A DNA stretch of 64,000 nt from NCBI GenBank assembly GCA_963989385.1, contig OZ022509.1:49554271-49618270 (forward strand), read 5' to 3'. The position numbers were made by a program, and so were the translations under genes. Positions 32,757-43,076 of this stretch are shown piece by piece. The notes below the pieces were generated by a model that worked only from the letters and a program-made list of their open reading frames with translations, did no database searches and was not told where the DNA came from. Source of the stretch: Ctena decussata (taxonomy: Eukaryota > Mollusca > Bivalvia > Lucinida > Lucinidae). Numbering within the stretch: the first letter of the stretch is position 1; every line of letters begins with the position of its first letter.

Positions 32757-33059
32757 ACTTCCTAGAAACAGTCTGATCTGGCTCTGCTCTGTGCAGATCA
32801 TCTGTTCATATAGTTAACTTGCGATATCTTGGAATGCTGATATCTCAAGGTACCCTCTTATATCACAGAATATAGTTTGAACATCTTTCCTATTTCCTTT
32901 ACATTGTAAATCCTGTTATCTCAAACTACTAATATCTCTAAATTTTCTGGGACCAGAAAATTTATGTTGAGATATCAGTAGTTTGTGATGAACTTCGACT
33001 TTGAGATATCGAGAGTTTCTGTATGTAAATATGTTACCAGTTAATAAGCATAGTATTCA
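32757..33059. other. unassigned
   Basis: AT-rich; TATCTCAA / TTGAGATATC phrases recur around 32830-33010 as weak inverted repeats. No gene. Confidence 0.4.
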
Positions 33060-34067
33060 CACAAGAATTCCGCGGGATGCGGTGTCTCGCCTGCTGGCGC
33101 TTTGTCACAAAACAGAGCTAAATCAGCAAAGATGTATGCATGAACCAAGTTTCTTGGCTCTAGCCCTAGTTTCTGAGAAAGACCTAAACGTGAAAACTTG
33201 ACAAAAAATTGCTAAGTCAGTCAACCGTAAAATGTTGGTAAAGACTCAATACTGATGATGACTTTGAGCTCTTCTCTTCCAGATGTAGGCATGACCCAAG
33301 TTCCATGGCTCTAGCCCTTATAGTTTCTGAGAAACAGACCTAAATGCGAAAACTAGACGAAAAATTGCAAAGTCAGTCAACCGTAAAATGTAGGTCAAGA
33401 CTCAATATTGATGATGGATTTGAGATTTACTCTTCCAGACGTAAGCATGAACCAAGTTTCATGGCTCTAGCCCTTATACATTCTGAGAAAATGACCTAAA
33501 CATGGAAACTTGACAAAAAATAGCAAAATCAGTCAACCGTCAAATGTAGGTCAAGACTCAATATTGATGATGGCTTTGAGATCTACTCTTCCAGATGTAT
33601 GCATGAACCAAGTTTCATGGCTCTAGCCCTTATAGTTCCTGAGAAAATGACCTAAACGCAAAAACCTGATGAAAAATTGCAAAGTCAGTCAACCGTAAAA
33701 TGTAGGTCAAGACTCAGTATTGATGATGGCTTTGAGATCTACTCTTCCAGATGTATGCATGAATCAAGTTTCATGGCTCTAGCCCTTATAGTTTCTCAGA
33801 AACTGACCTAAACGCAAAAACCCGATGAAAAACTGCAAAGTCAGTCAACCGTAAAATGTAGGTCAAGACTCAGTATTGATGATGGCTTTGAGATCTACTC
33901 TTCCAGATGTATGCATGAATCAAGTTTCATGGCTCTAGCCCTTATAGTTTCTGAGAAACTGACCTAAACGCAAAAACCCGATGAAAGTTTACGCCGCCGA
34001 TGACGACAACGACGACACCGGAAAAGCAATACCTATGTCTCGCCTCTGCTTCGCAGGCGAGACAAAA
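33060..34067 (+). mobile_element. tandem-core Helentron-like element, GTCTCGC subfamily
   Basis: 5' ACAAGAATTCCGCGGGATGC, GTGTCTCGCCTG. Six roughly 155-bp core repeats with GTCAGTCAACCGTAAAATGT and CATGGCTCTAGCCCTTATAG. GACGACAACGACGACACCGG. 3' hairpin GCCTCTGCTTCGCAGGC then GAGACAAAA. Subterminal GTCTCGCC/GGCGAGAC pair replaces the GCTCACC/GGTGAGC pair of the other subfamilies. Confidence 0.75.
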
Positions 34068-34289
34068 ATGGACTTTGGAGGTAAAAACACACATAACTAA
34101 TGTTTTTTTTTTATTTTTATTTCAACATCTTAAACATTTAAAAATTGCATGTCAGTAACAATAATTTACAATAACAAATTTAATACCAGCACCAAGAATA
34201 GTCAATTATAAAGGCAGAAAATAAACAATATGGATTTGATGGTACTTGAATGGTATTTTAACCCATTTCTCATTACAGACATATGTTCT

Positions 34290-34492
34290 GATGGATGGAT
34301 GGATGACTTGTGATTTAACTTCCTGTTTAACAGCATTTCAGTCATATCAGTATGATGGGTGTGTGATAATGATAGGCTGTGTGCAATGGAACCAAATTTA
34401 AAATGGAAAAATTCCTGCCTCCAGCTGGGCTCAAACCCAGGACCGCTAGATTAGCAGGCCAGCTCTTAACCTTCTGAGCTACCAGGACTCCT
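34290..34492 (-). mobile_element. SINE-1 copy
   Basis: ATGGATGGATGGATGACTTG tail at the left, body GGCTGTGTGCAATGGAACC, - strand head AGGAGTCCTGGTAGCTCAGA with B-box GGGTTTGAGCCC. Approximate duplication ACATATGTTCT / ACATGTTCT. The 34068-34289 stretch before it is unassigned. Confidence 0.8.
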
Positions 34493-34715
34493 GACATGTT
34501 CTCTGGCCCCTCATTAGAACAGCCTAGCTGAGGGGCCACAATTCTTATGAAACAGGAACTGAAATTATTTGAGCTGCAATAGGCACAAATGATGCTTAAC
34601 ATATATGCGACCAGTAAAGCCTCAGATCAGCCTGTGCATCCGCACAGGCTGATCAGTGGCTTTTACTGTTCGCAGAGAACACGCAAGGACCCTGAGGAAT
34701 ATAGAGGCACACAAA

Positions 34716-34857
34716 AATTCTGCAGACTGCAGTGTCTCACAATGTCATGAAACAAAGCTAAATGCAAAAACTTGACAACATTTTAGCCAATGCCAACAAC
34801 AAAGGAAAAATAGTATGTACGTCTCGCTTTTGCAAGGCGTAGATGGGGCAAAAATGA
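34716..34857 (+). mobile_element. short GTCTCGC-subfamily Helentron-like element, no core
   Basis: AAAATTCTGCAGACTGCAGTG, TCTCACAATGTC, ACAAAGCTAAATGC, ACGTCTCGCTTTTGCAAGGC. A coreless relative of 33060-34067. Confidence 0.5.
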
Positions 34858-35540
34858 AGGCTCTAGGACTGCACAGACTCAGAGACTGGTTTGAGTCTTT
34901 GATTTTTGCAAATATACAATGTACATTTTTGTGTGATGCAGCTGATATCAGAATTATCAGCAAAAATATCCCTTATCTGGAGCTCTCAATCAGCATCATA
35001 AATATTTTTTTTTTGCATGCACAGTGCCCACAACTTATTACAGTTCTCACTGCCATTTCCATTTTCTCCTCCCTTCCCAATATGGGTCAACACTTACAGG
35101 AAAGATTGTGCTCCCCAGGAAATTACCAATAATACTCCCCTCCGTTAAAATAGGAGAAAATGTGGAGGTGTATCTATACAACCTAAGAAATCGTAGTTTA
35201 ATACATATACATTGACTTACAACAAAATAGCAAGTAATATTTGATTTATAATAAAATACTGAATTAAACTTTTTTTATAGGACACTGTATAGTGGCCATC
35301 AAACTGTCATAATAAATGTGTCCTCCTGCAATGTTGTAGCTATTGCAAATGACCAAATACAGCAAGAACAAATCTGATTGAACTGCTTGCAAAATCAACA
35401 AAATTTCAGAAGCCAACTCTTATGAGTTAGAATGCTCTGTTAATAGTGGATTTTCTGCCCAGTGGCTTTTTGGAGAAGTTGAAAAGTACCAGCTTTACAG
35501 TGAAAATTCCGACACTCTAAATTGTGAAATAGTTTAAAGA
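34858..35540. other. mostly unassigned
   Basis: Contains a MITE-B end at about 34961-35000 (TATCCCTTATCTGGAGCTCT) and a TTTGCTCC-like shred at 35050-35130. No gene. Confidence 0.35.
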
Positions 35541-35780
35541 AATGAGCCGCGATGTGATAAAACCAACAATGTGGTTGTGTGTCCAGCACAGACTCAGATC
35601 AGCCTGGGAATCTGCCCAGTCTGATCAGAGCCTCCGCTGTCCGCATGGAGGTAGCTTAGACCCCTAGCTACCCTTTGAGCACTTAATGAAGAGTCTGATC
35701 AAACTGGACAGATGCCCAGGCTGATCTGAGTCTGCGCTGGGCGCACAACCACATTGTTGGTTTTGGCGTGTTGTGGCTCA
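35541..35780. mobile_element. P240 palindromic MITE
   Basis: AATGAGCCGCGATGTGATAA ... GGCGTGTTGTGGCTCA, inner GTCCAGCACAGACTCAGATC / GATCTGAGTCTGCGCTGG. Confidence 0.85.
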
Positions 35781-35824
35781 AATATCAGGCGCTGATGATG
35801 TAACTCCTGAAGCATGGTACTGGG

Positions 35825-35911
35825 TTCGAGGTACATGTGCTCGGAAGCAGCCAATCAGTGTGCTTTATTTTGAGTTTGAGAATGTACTCAAGTTTTATAA
35901 CCTCTGTGCCA
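35825..35911. mobile_element. GGTTATAAAACTT foldback, half copy
   Basis: CATGTGCTCGGAAGCAGCC, AATCAGTGTGCTTTATTTTG, CTCAAGTTTTATAACCTC followed by CCAGG. Corresponds to one arm of 37158-37302. Confidence 0.65.
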
Positions 35912-35989
35912 GGTCTCTCCAAGATTAAGTTACTGTTAGCAAAATTATGTGTGCAGTCTACTGATTATGACAACCATGTAAGGGCAAAA

Positions 35990-36215
35990 TGGTATACCCT
36001 TCATGTTTTCCTGCTATTTTACAAAGGGGAACAACTAACAACTTCCTGTATGCATCCCCTTCCAAATGGGGTCTACTCTGAGAGGAAAGACTTAGCTCAT
36101 ACAGGAGCAAAATCTCTCCTTTAAGAGTTGATCCCCTCTGAATAGGGGCACAGAAATGAAAGTGACAGAGTCGCTTCCCTTGAAAAAAAACACTCATTTA
36201 CCTTAAAAAGGTACC
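35990..36215. mobile_element. TTTGCTCC foldback element
   Basis: AAATGGTATACCCTTCATG, CAAATGGGGTCTACTCTGAG, GACTTAGCTCATACAGGAGC, CTCCTTTAAGAGTTGATCCC. Confidence 0.55.
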
Positions 36216-36244
36216 TCTGCATACTGTAACCGAACTCTACAGTG

Positions 36245-36404
36245 ATCAAGATAAGAAGGGGTAACAGGGATAATGCTGGGATAAAAAAAAATTATTTCTC
36301 AACTACCATTGGTGAGACGGTTGAAATGACGGGTCACAACGTAGGTTTTTATGGAGTAATATGGAAAATTATCCCTAAATTATACCTGTTACTCCTTAAC
36401 TGGA
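36245..36404. mobile_element. MITE-B, internally shortened
   Basis: AGATAAGAAGGGGTAACAGG, GGTGAGACGGTTGAAATGAC, GGGTCACAACGTAGG, ATTATCCCTAAATTATACC. Confidence 0.65.
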
Positions 36405-36594
36405 CCACTGCACACACTGAGCATATCGTATCCTGGCTGGTCTGGACATGCAAGTCCGCATATTCCTTACAACAGGTATTGTGTCTGTGAGATACAGGTG
36501 ACGCCTCTGGGCCCTATGCCTGCCATTATTGGCACCAAAAGTTGAGTACTGAAACCACCATCCAATCCCAAACCAATCCATTGCAATACCATTT

Positions 36595-36740
36595 GTTAAA
36601 TTAAGCCGCAGAATGCTATGCCTTGCCTGACAACCCTTTGTCACAAAACAGAGCTCATCCAGAAAACTCAAAAGTACGCCGCCAAGGCCTCCAGTGACAC
36701 CGGAAAAATAATACCTATGTCTCACTTCTTCTAATCGCAA
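36595..36740 (+). mobile_element. short GTCTCGC-subfamily element
   Basis: GTCACAAAACAGAGC, GTACGCCGCCAAGGCC, CCGGAAAAATAATACCTATG. Coreless relative of 33060-34067, terminal hairpin worn. Confidence 0.45.
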
Positions 36741-36744
36741 GCAA

Positions 36745-36935
36745 AACAAGATAATGAAAGGTAAAATTTAATGCCTCCTGCCACAGGGTGGCCAGCAATG
36801 AGGCAAACATCACTGACCAAATTCTATGCTAATTGCGAGAAAAAAAAATGACAGGTAAAACATAATGCCTCCTTACTATCCTCACCCCCGACAGGGTTGC
36901 TAGCAATGAAACAAATATCATTGACCAAATTCTTT
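36745..36935. repeat. two-unit tandem repeat (about 100 bp)
   Basis: AGGTAAAA(T/C)(T/A)TAATGCCTCCT, AGCAATGA(G/A)(G/A)CAAA and (C/T)A(C/T)TGACCAAATTCT occur twice, about 100 bp apart. No gene in 36405-37157. Confidence 0.55.
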
Positions 36936-37157
36936 TTTCCCTAACACAAATACATTTTACTGCCTTTTTCTCTTCTTGCAAAAGATCAGTGACAAAGACT
37001 GACAAAGAAATACGCATCCCCATTTGTGCAAATTGAATGTACATGTATACTGATTTAAAAGTTTTGGCAGGTACCTTTTCCATTTGAAAATCAATTTTCA
37101 ATAGTGCTGGGCCAAAAAGTGAGAGAGAAAAAAAAATCAGCTTTATTAATCACCAGG

Positions 37158-37302
37158 CCCGGAGGTTATAAAACTTTGAGTACATTCTCAAACTCAAAAT
37201 AAAGCACACTGATTGGCTGCTTCCGAGCACATGCTCGGAAGCAGCCAATCAGTGTGCTTTATTTTGAGTTTGAGATTATACTCAAGTTTTATACCCTCGG
37301 AC
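37158..37302. mobile_element. GGTTATAAAACTT foldback, near-perfect 145-bp palindrome
   Basis: The arms meet at GCTTCCGAGCACATGCTCGG and run out through TGATTGGCTG, CAAAATAAAGCACA and GTTATAAAACTTTGAG. Target duplication CCAGG at 37153-37157 and 37303-37307. Confidence 0.85.
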
Positions 37303-37307
37303 CCAGG

Positions 37308-37480
37308 ATTGGGCCAATAAACCTGCCACAGCAGAATCAAAATCATAAAATTTCCTGACTTTTCCTCGATTTGCTTTGTATTTAAGATTTCTCTGATCAT
37401 GTGGCAATTTCCTTGACCTTTCACTAGCCTTGACAGATTTTCAAATTACCCTGACTGTCCCAGATTCCTGGCAACCCTAG
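37308..37480. repeat. 'CCTGAC...GGCAACCCTAG' repeat
   Basis: Phrases TTTCCTGACTTTTCCTC, TTACCCTGACTGTCCC and an end GGCAACCCTAGG. Matching the inverse start CTAGGGTTGCCAC at 41138. The GGGTTGCC terminus is reminiscent of hAT MITEs. The following 37481-37859 is AT-rich and unassigned. Confidence 0.4.
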
Positions 37481-37859
37481 GAATCAATTAAAAATTTCCA
37501 AACTGAAACATCAATTTGCAAAATTGCAAATCTCTAATTTTTCATTTAATCATAAATTTACATATTTATGCATAAAATTTATCATTTAATCACAACTTTT
37601 ACAAACATAAGCATGAAAGTATTTTACACTTCAGAAAAATTATCAAGACTGAAAAAAAATCCAGCAAATAATGAATAAAACAATTTACATTTTGGGACAA
37701 ACAATTTTACCAAACACAAATTGACAAGAAATTTGCAAAAAAGCTAAATGGCATAATCAGTGACTAAGGACAGAAATTAATCTGATACAAGACGCAAATG
37801 TATAATTGAAAAAAGAAATTCATAAATCATCTTGTTCACTACCATATAAATCCTATTAA

Positions 37860-40195
37860 ACGCCCTGTGGCATTGCATTTTACGAAAAGGGGGAGCGTTA
37901 TTTTAGAGAAGTGTAGTAAATCAGCCACTGCCAAAATACCTCTTATGAATCAAGCAAGGCAAATGGGTATACTTTCAGAGGAAGCAACTCTACTATATTT
38001 TCCTTCTTTCTCAACTGAGGGGTCAACCCTTAAAGGAAAGAATTTGCTCCTCTAGGAGCAAATTCTTTCTTTTAAGAGTAGACCTCAGTTCAAAGAGCTA
38101 ACTCATCCAGAGAAGCAAACAAGTATGCAAGTTAATATAACAATTTTTAAACAAGAGGGCCATGGTGGCCCTGATTCGCTCACCTGAGCATTAATCAGTT
38201 CACTGGCTCGGGTGAAAATTTATAAGAGTTTTTACTATACATGGGAATGACGGCCACCTTGGTCATGTGACCAAGATCATTTGAAGAACTTTCAATCCTT
38301 TGACCCATGTGCAGGCTCCATACGAAATTTGAGTTTAGTCTGCCCAGTGGTTTCAGAGATGTTTGAAAATGTTTATGGATGGATGACAGAGAAAGCTAAC
38401 ACCAATACTGTAAGGCTCAGGTGAGCTGAAAATGGCAGAGTCGCATCTCCGGAAAGTTCCCGTTCATGTTGAGTTCCTTTGATGGATTTGAACTAGACTG
38501 AACTAGGCAAACACAGATGATAGAATGGTAGCATCATTATCTCACTGTGGTGTAACTAATGTATTCCAAGGAGTTTGTGCAATGTCAGTTCTGATTCTTG
38601 CAGCATAACTTAAAGTAGATTTGACCTAGTGACCTAGCTTTTGACCCGACATGACCCAGTTTCAAACTTGACCTAGATTTTATGAAGATAAACATTCTGA
38701 CAAAGTTTCATGAAGATTGGATCAAAACTGTGCCCTCTAGGGTGTGCACAAAGTTTTTCTAAGATTTGACCTAGTGACCAAGTTTTTGACCTGACATGAC
38801 CCAGTTTCAAACTTGCCCTGGATATTGTGGGGATAAACATTCTGACAAAGGTTCATGAAGATTGGATCAAAACTGTGCCCTCTAGAGTGTACACAGGGTT
38901 GTTCTTATATCTGACCTAGTGACCTAGTTTATGACCCGACATGATCTACTTTCAAACTTGGCCTAAATATTGTGACATTCTGACAAAGTTTCAAAATGAT
39001 TGGATCAAAACTGTGTCCTCTAGAGTGTACACAAGGTTTTTCTAAGATCTGACCTAGTTTTTGACCCGACATGACCCAGTTTCAAACTTGGCCTAGATAT
39101 TGTGAGGACAAACATTCTGACAAAATTTCATTAGGTTTGGATCAAAACTGTGACATCTAGAGCGTACACAAGGTTTTCTAAATATTTGACCTAGTTTTTG
39201 ACCCGACATGACCCAGTTTCAAACTTGGCCTGGGTATTGTAAGAAAAAAAACATTCTGACAATGTTTCATTGAAATTGGATCAAAACTGTGCCCTCTGGA
39301 GCGTATACAAGGTCGTTCTTATATTTGACCTAGTGACCTAGTTTTTGACCAGACACAACCCAGTTTCAAACTTTACCTAGATTACATTAAGATAAACATT
39401 CTGACAGAGTTTCATGAAGATTAGATCAAAACTGTGCCCTCTAGGGTGTACACAAAGTTTTTCTAAGACCTAGTGACCTAGTTTTTGACCCGACGTGAGT
39501 CAGTTTCATAGGGGGCTTAGATATATGGACAATAAACATTTTGACATAGTTTCATGAAGATTGGATCAAAACTATGCCTTCTAGTGCGTACACAAGGTTT
39601 TTCTAAGATTTGACCTAGTGACCTAGTTTTGACCCGACATGACCTACTTTCAAACCTGGCCTAGAGTTTATGGAGATAAACATTCTGACAAAGTTTCATA
39701 AAGATTGGATCAAAACTGTGTCCTCTGGAGCGTACACAAGGTTTTTCTATGATTTGACCTAGTGACCTAGTTTTTGACCCGATGTGACGGAGTTTCGAAC
39801 TTATCCTAGATATTATGAGGATAAATATTCTGACAAAGTTTTATGAACTTTGGATGAAAACTGCCTTCTAGAGTGTACACAAGGTTTTTCTAAGATTTGA
39901 CCTAGTGACCTAGTTTTTGACCCGAGATGACCCAGTGTTGAACTTGGCCTAGATTTTATGGAGATAAACATTCTCACAAAGTTTCCTAAAGATTGGAACA
40001 AAACTGTGCCCATTAGAGTGTACACAAGCACTGTGGACGTCCGTCCACATTTATGACGGACGACGGACATCACGGTATCCCAAAAGCTCACCCTGAGCAC
40101 TTCGTGCTTCGTGCTCAGGTGAGCTAAAAAGAAACAAGGGGCATTTATTAGAGCAGAGGCGTTTAATAGGTTTAAGGCGGTATTTACCTTTAATA
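37860..40195. mobile_element. TTTGCTCC foldback split by a tandem-core element
   Basis: Left: GTGGCATTGCATTTTACG, GGTCAACCCTTAAAGGAAAG, the hairpin GAATTTGCTCCTCTAGGAGC, GCTAACTCATCCAGAGAAGC, TTAATATAACAATTTTTAA. Right (after 40129): AGAAACAAGGGGCATTTATT, GGCGTTTAATAGG. The intact junction phrase is known from 53041-53070. Confidence 0.75.
38150..40129 (+). mobile_element. tandem-core Helentron-like element with 10-unit array
   Basis: 5' AACAAGAGGGCCATGGTGG, TTCGCTCACCTGAG. Array 38620-40025: ten units of about 145 bp with TGACCTAGTGACCTAGTTTT, GACCCGACATGACCCAGTTT and ACATTCTGACAAAGTTTCAT. Then GACGGACGACGGAC, hairpin TGAGCACTTCGTGC..GCTCA and GGTGAGCTAA. An internal GGCTCAGGTGAGCTGAAAA at 38410 suggests an older end within it. 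Contains the same core as 27010-27735. Confidence 0.8.
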
Positions 40196-40272
40196 GCCAT
40201 ATACACTTGTCATCACTTTCAATGGCCAACTATTTGAATTTGTTTTCTAGTTTTAAAGACAACCAATGGCCT

Positions 40273-40520
40273 CATATGAGCCACAACACAACAAAACCAA
40301 CAAAGTGGCATGTGCACCCAGCAAAGACTCAGATCAGCCTTGGCATCTGCCCAGTCTGATCAGAGTCTTTGCTGTGCACTTAAAGGGTAGCTAAGGGTCT
40401 ATGCCAGCTCCATGCCAGCTGTCTATACCAGCTCTGATAAACCTGGGCAGATGCCTAGGCTGATATGAGTGTTCCCTGGGCCCACATGCCACTTTGTTGG
40501 TTTTGTCAAGTCAGTTCTAT
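40273..40520. mobile_element. P240 palindromic MITE
   Basis: CATATGAGCCACAACACAAC...GGTTTTGTCAAGTCAGTTC, inner CAGCAAAGACTCAGATCAGC. Confidence 0.75.
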
Positions 40521-40535
40521 AACAAATTCACTTAA

Positions 40536-41074
40536 AGGTAGGTTCCTGTACTTTGGAATGCATCATAATTTTGATGATCTTTCATTCAAGTTGTTGGAAA
40601 GCACTTATAAAAAGGGAATGAATAGCTTCACTTAAAAGTGTAAATCAAAAAATTATTAGAAAAAGTTTTTTTTGCAAGGGATTTCCTAACTCTGCTTCGC
40701 ACACCAGATAGGGCTATTTTTAGTTCGCGCCAAAAATAGATAACGCAGCTGATGTCATGCTGCATTGCATTTTGGGATAGTTTTAACCCCATCTGCCATG
40801 CCAGGACATCTAGGAGAGCTCACGGCAAGAGAAAATTGCCTTTGGAGATTGGTATCAGAAGTCGCGCACTTATAGACATATAACATATGTATTTTTAGAA
40901 CTGGAATTCCAACGAAGGAAAATAAACCAAAAGGGAAAACGACTATTTTCTTCAACATCTGACGATTTTCTCAGTAGCAACAGATTCAGAAAAATAAAAG
41001 AATTCAATACTACCCAGAAAAAGACAAAATTATTTTGTGAACATAATTGCTATCGCTAGCTCAGGAACCTACCT
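40536..41074. mobile_element. 539-bp TIR element with TTAA duplication
   Basis: AGGTAGGTTCCTG / CAGGAACCTACCT termini, TTAA on both sides (40532-40535, 41075-41078). Consistent with a piggyBac/Kolobok-type non-autonomous element. No transposase motif inside. Confidence 0.75.
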
Positions 41075-41137
41075 TTAAACAATGGATTATGTAAGGAAAA
41101 ATGTGTCAAAAAACAGCTATTGAATACTAATTTTTTC

Positions 41138-41480
41138 TAGGGTTGCCACTTAGCCTCACCTTCAAAATTCCCTGACTTTTGCCTATTTTTTTCCATGATG
41201 TTTTCAAATTTTTTCATACCAATTGATAGATCCAACAGTTGGTTATACTCTTTACTTCTACACTTTGACAGTGAAAAAGGTATCCTTGAAATTTGGGGAA
41301 AAGGGGGGTATTTTCTGTACACTGCCATAGCCATTAGTTTTGCAATTCCCTGACTTTTCCTTCACTTTTCGAGTATTTTCCAAGTTTTTGTGATCAACCA
41401 CAAAAATCCCTGACCTGGAAATACATGTACATTAATTTTTTTCACACCTTTTACCCTGACTGTGGAAACCTTGCGAAGAA
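41138..41480. repeat. 'CTAGGGTTGCCA ... CCCTGAC' repeat
   Basis: CTAGGGTTGCCACTTAGCC, ATTCCCTGACTTTT twice, ACCCTGACTGTGGAAACC. Inverse-related to 37308-37480. Confidence 0.4.
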
Positions 41481-41498
41481 ATGACACCCCCTGAAGCT

Positions 41499-41722
41499 TA
41501 ACTAGTTCCATTCAGGATACCCCTTTAAGGGATCTGGGCAAACAGTTTGGATCCAGATCAGGCCCCACAAACGTAGGGCCTGATCTGAGATCCAAACTGT
41601 TTGCTGCCTAGACATCAGTTCTAAAAGAGTTGGTTAGACCAATATTGTCAAAATATTCTTGATTTTTGATGCAGACGACAATTTCAGCAGACGACAAAAA
41701 TACCCAGAATGCAATGGGTTAA
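41499..41722 (+). mobile_element. TTAA MITE, complete
   Basis: TTAACTAGTTCCATTCAGG ... ACCCAGAATGCAATGGGTTAA, hairpin GCAAACAGTTTGGATC / GATCCAAACTGTTTGC. 41723-42083 after it is unassigned. Confidence 0.8.
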
Positions 41723-42083
41723 GCTTTTGTTTGCTATGGTTTAGAATGTATGCCTTGGATAGTGAATGGTGACACAGGGTTGGATACCCCTAATTAAACT
41801 TTATCTGACAATCACCTTTTCCGAATAAGTTATTGTTTTTAAAGGACCATATTACAAATCATGGGGCACAGCTGTTACTGTATCCTCCCATGGAACATAC
41901 ATTTTCAGAATCTTAATAAATAGATGGAAGAAAATAAATACAGGTAAAAGCAAACAAATACAGATAAATCTGTCAAAGAATACAGATACATCTGCACAAA
42001 AGAAAACATATAAATCTTCTTAGCCTATCAAAAATCATCTAGCACATTAGAAAATTATTTTATTAAATGCTGAGTAGATTTTT

Positions 42084-42356
42084 TGCTCCAGAAAAGCTGG
42101 GGATGTACAGATAATCAGGAGATAATTTTTCTTAAACTCAATGAAAACATATGTTGTGATCTCACATTAGAACCGTATCGATGAGATGGTTCTAATGCGA
42201 TATGGTTCTTGTGACCCCTCATTAGAACTGTATCCCATTAGAACCATCTCATTGATACGGTTCTAATGAGGGGTCACAAGGTATGTTTTTATGAACAAAT
42301 ATGGAAAATTGATCCTGAATGATCCTTGTTAACCCTTCTTATCTTAAGCACTGGAG
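42084..42356. mobile_element. MITE-B with duplicated central hairpin
   Basis: TGCTCCAGAAAAGC, TTGTGATCTCACATTAGAAC, GATGAGATGGTTCTAATG, then TGTGACCCCTCATTAGAACT, CTCATTGATACGGTTCTAAT, GAGGGGTCACAAGG. The central arm is present in extra copy. Confidence 0.65.
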
Positions 42357-42376
42357 TTGCCTCACTCCCCAAATGA

Positions 42377-42650
42377 TTGATTGATTGATTTGATGCTTAA
42401 CGTCCACGGTAAACCAACTATGGTCATGTCGGGACGGTCAGTTAACCTAACCACACTATTCCTGGGCAGGCTTAGACCTCCTAAGCGGTTAACCAGTACT
42501 AAGTGCACAAACTTTCGCCAGTAACTGACAACTGCCCTTCTTGAATCAGCGGAAGAAGAAACGAAAGTATGTGGCCAGACCGGGTTTCGAACCCAGGACC
42601 TCTGACTTATAAGTCAGGTGTCCTACCGATTGCGCTACGCGGCCCGGCTG
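42377..42650 (-). mobile_element. SINE-Met, intact, with target duplication
   Basis: As 10356-10635: anticodon arm CTGACTTATAAGTCAG (here TTA rather than TCA at loop start), GGTTCGAAACCC B-box, TTGA tail. 12-bp duplication CTCCCCAAATGA at 42365-42376 and 42651-42662. Lies about 350 bp past the ELOA stop. Confidence 0.92.
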
Positions 42651-42662
42651 CTCCCCAAATGA

Positions 42663-43014
42663 AGATAATAAACAGGAACAAATGAGCTCATGTCACATCT
42701 GAAAAAATACCATCCCAGTGTCCCTTACGGCAGGAGTTGGCTTCAATTGACAGTCTGGCAAAGTTTCTGTAAGAAGAGTTATCTTCCCCATAAAATCTGA
42801 CAACTCTACTATCACTCTTCCAGGAGTTATTTTCCATCAACAGTGTTGCTAGATCACTCTGGTACCAATCACCTCCCCTGAGCAGTCTGCCATTATTTCT
42901 TTGTAAGATTTTCCTTCCCTTGACAATCCAGTAGCTCCCATGGTAAAGGTTGCCATCTTTTAGTCTGACAAGATGTCCATGCAAGAGTGAAGTCCTCTTG
43001 GTATTTAAGGCATG
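42663..43014 (-). other. probable start of ELOA 3' UTR
   Basis: Non-repetitive sequence directly after the ELOA stop codon. An open frame of 98 codons runs here on the - strand but follows the stop and shows no motif I recognise. I did not find an unambiguous polyadenylation site; a TTTATT (AATAAA on -) lies further on, near 42059, beyond a SINE and a MITE. Confidence 0.5.
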
Positions 43015-43076
43015 CTATCTTTTATAAAGATTTTTCATCATTTTTATAGTCTTCTGCATCATGGGAGTCTTTGAGG
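43015..43076 (-). CDS. ELOA: ELOA terminal exon I with stop
   Basis: The acceptor TTGTTTTTCAG is at 43077. It encodes SKTPMMQKTIKMMKNLYKR then TAG (43015-43017), a short basic tail like the APLMAK..K...R terminus of Elongin A. The split Ala codon agrees with exon H. Confidence 0.9.

Noticed and set aside
42688..42984. 98-codon frame on the - strand
   Set aside because: Lies after the ELOA stop codon, without splice sites or recognisable domain; treated as 3' UTR.
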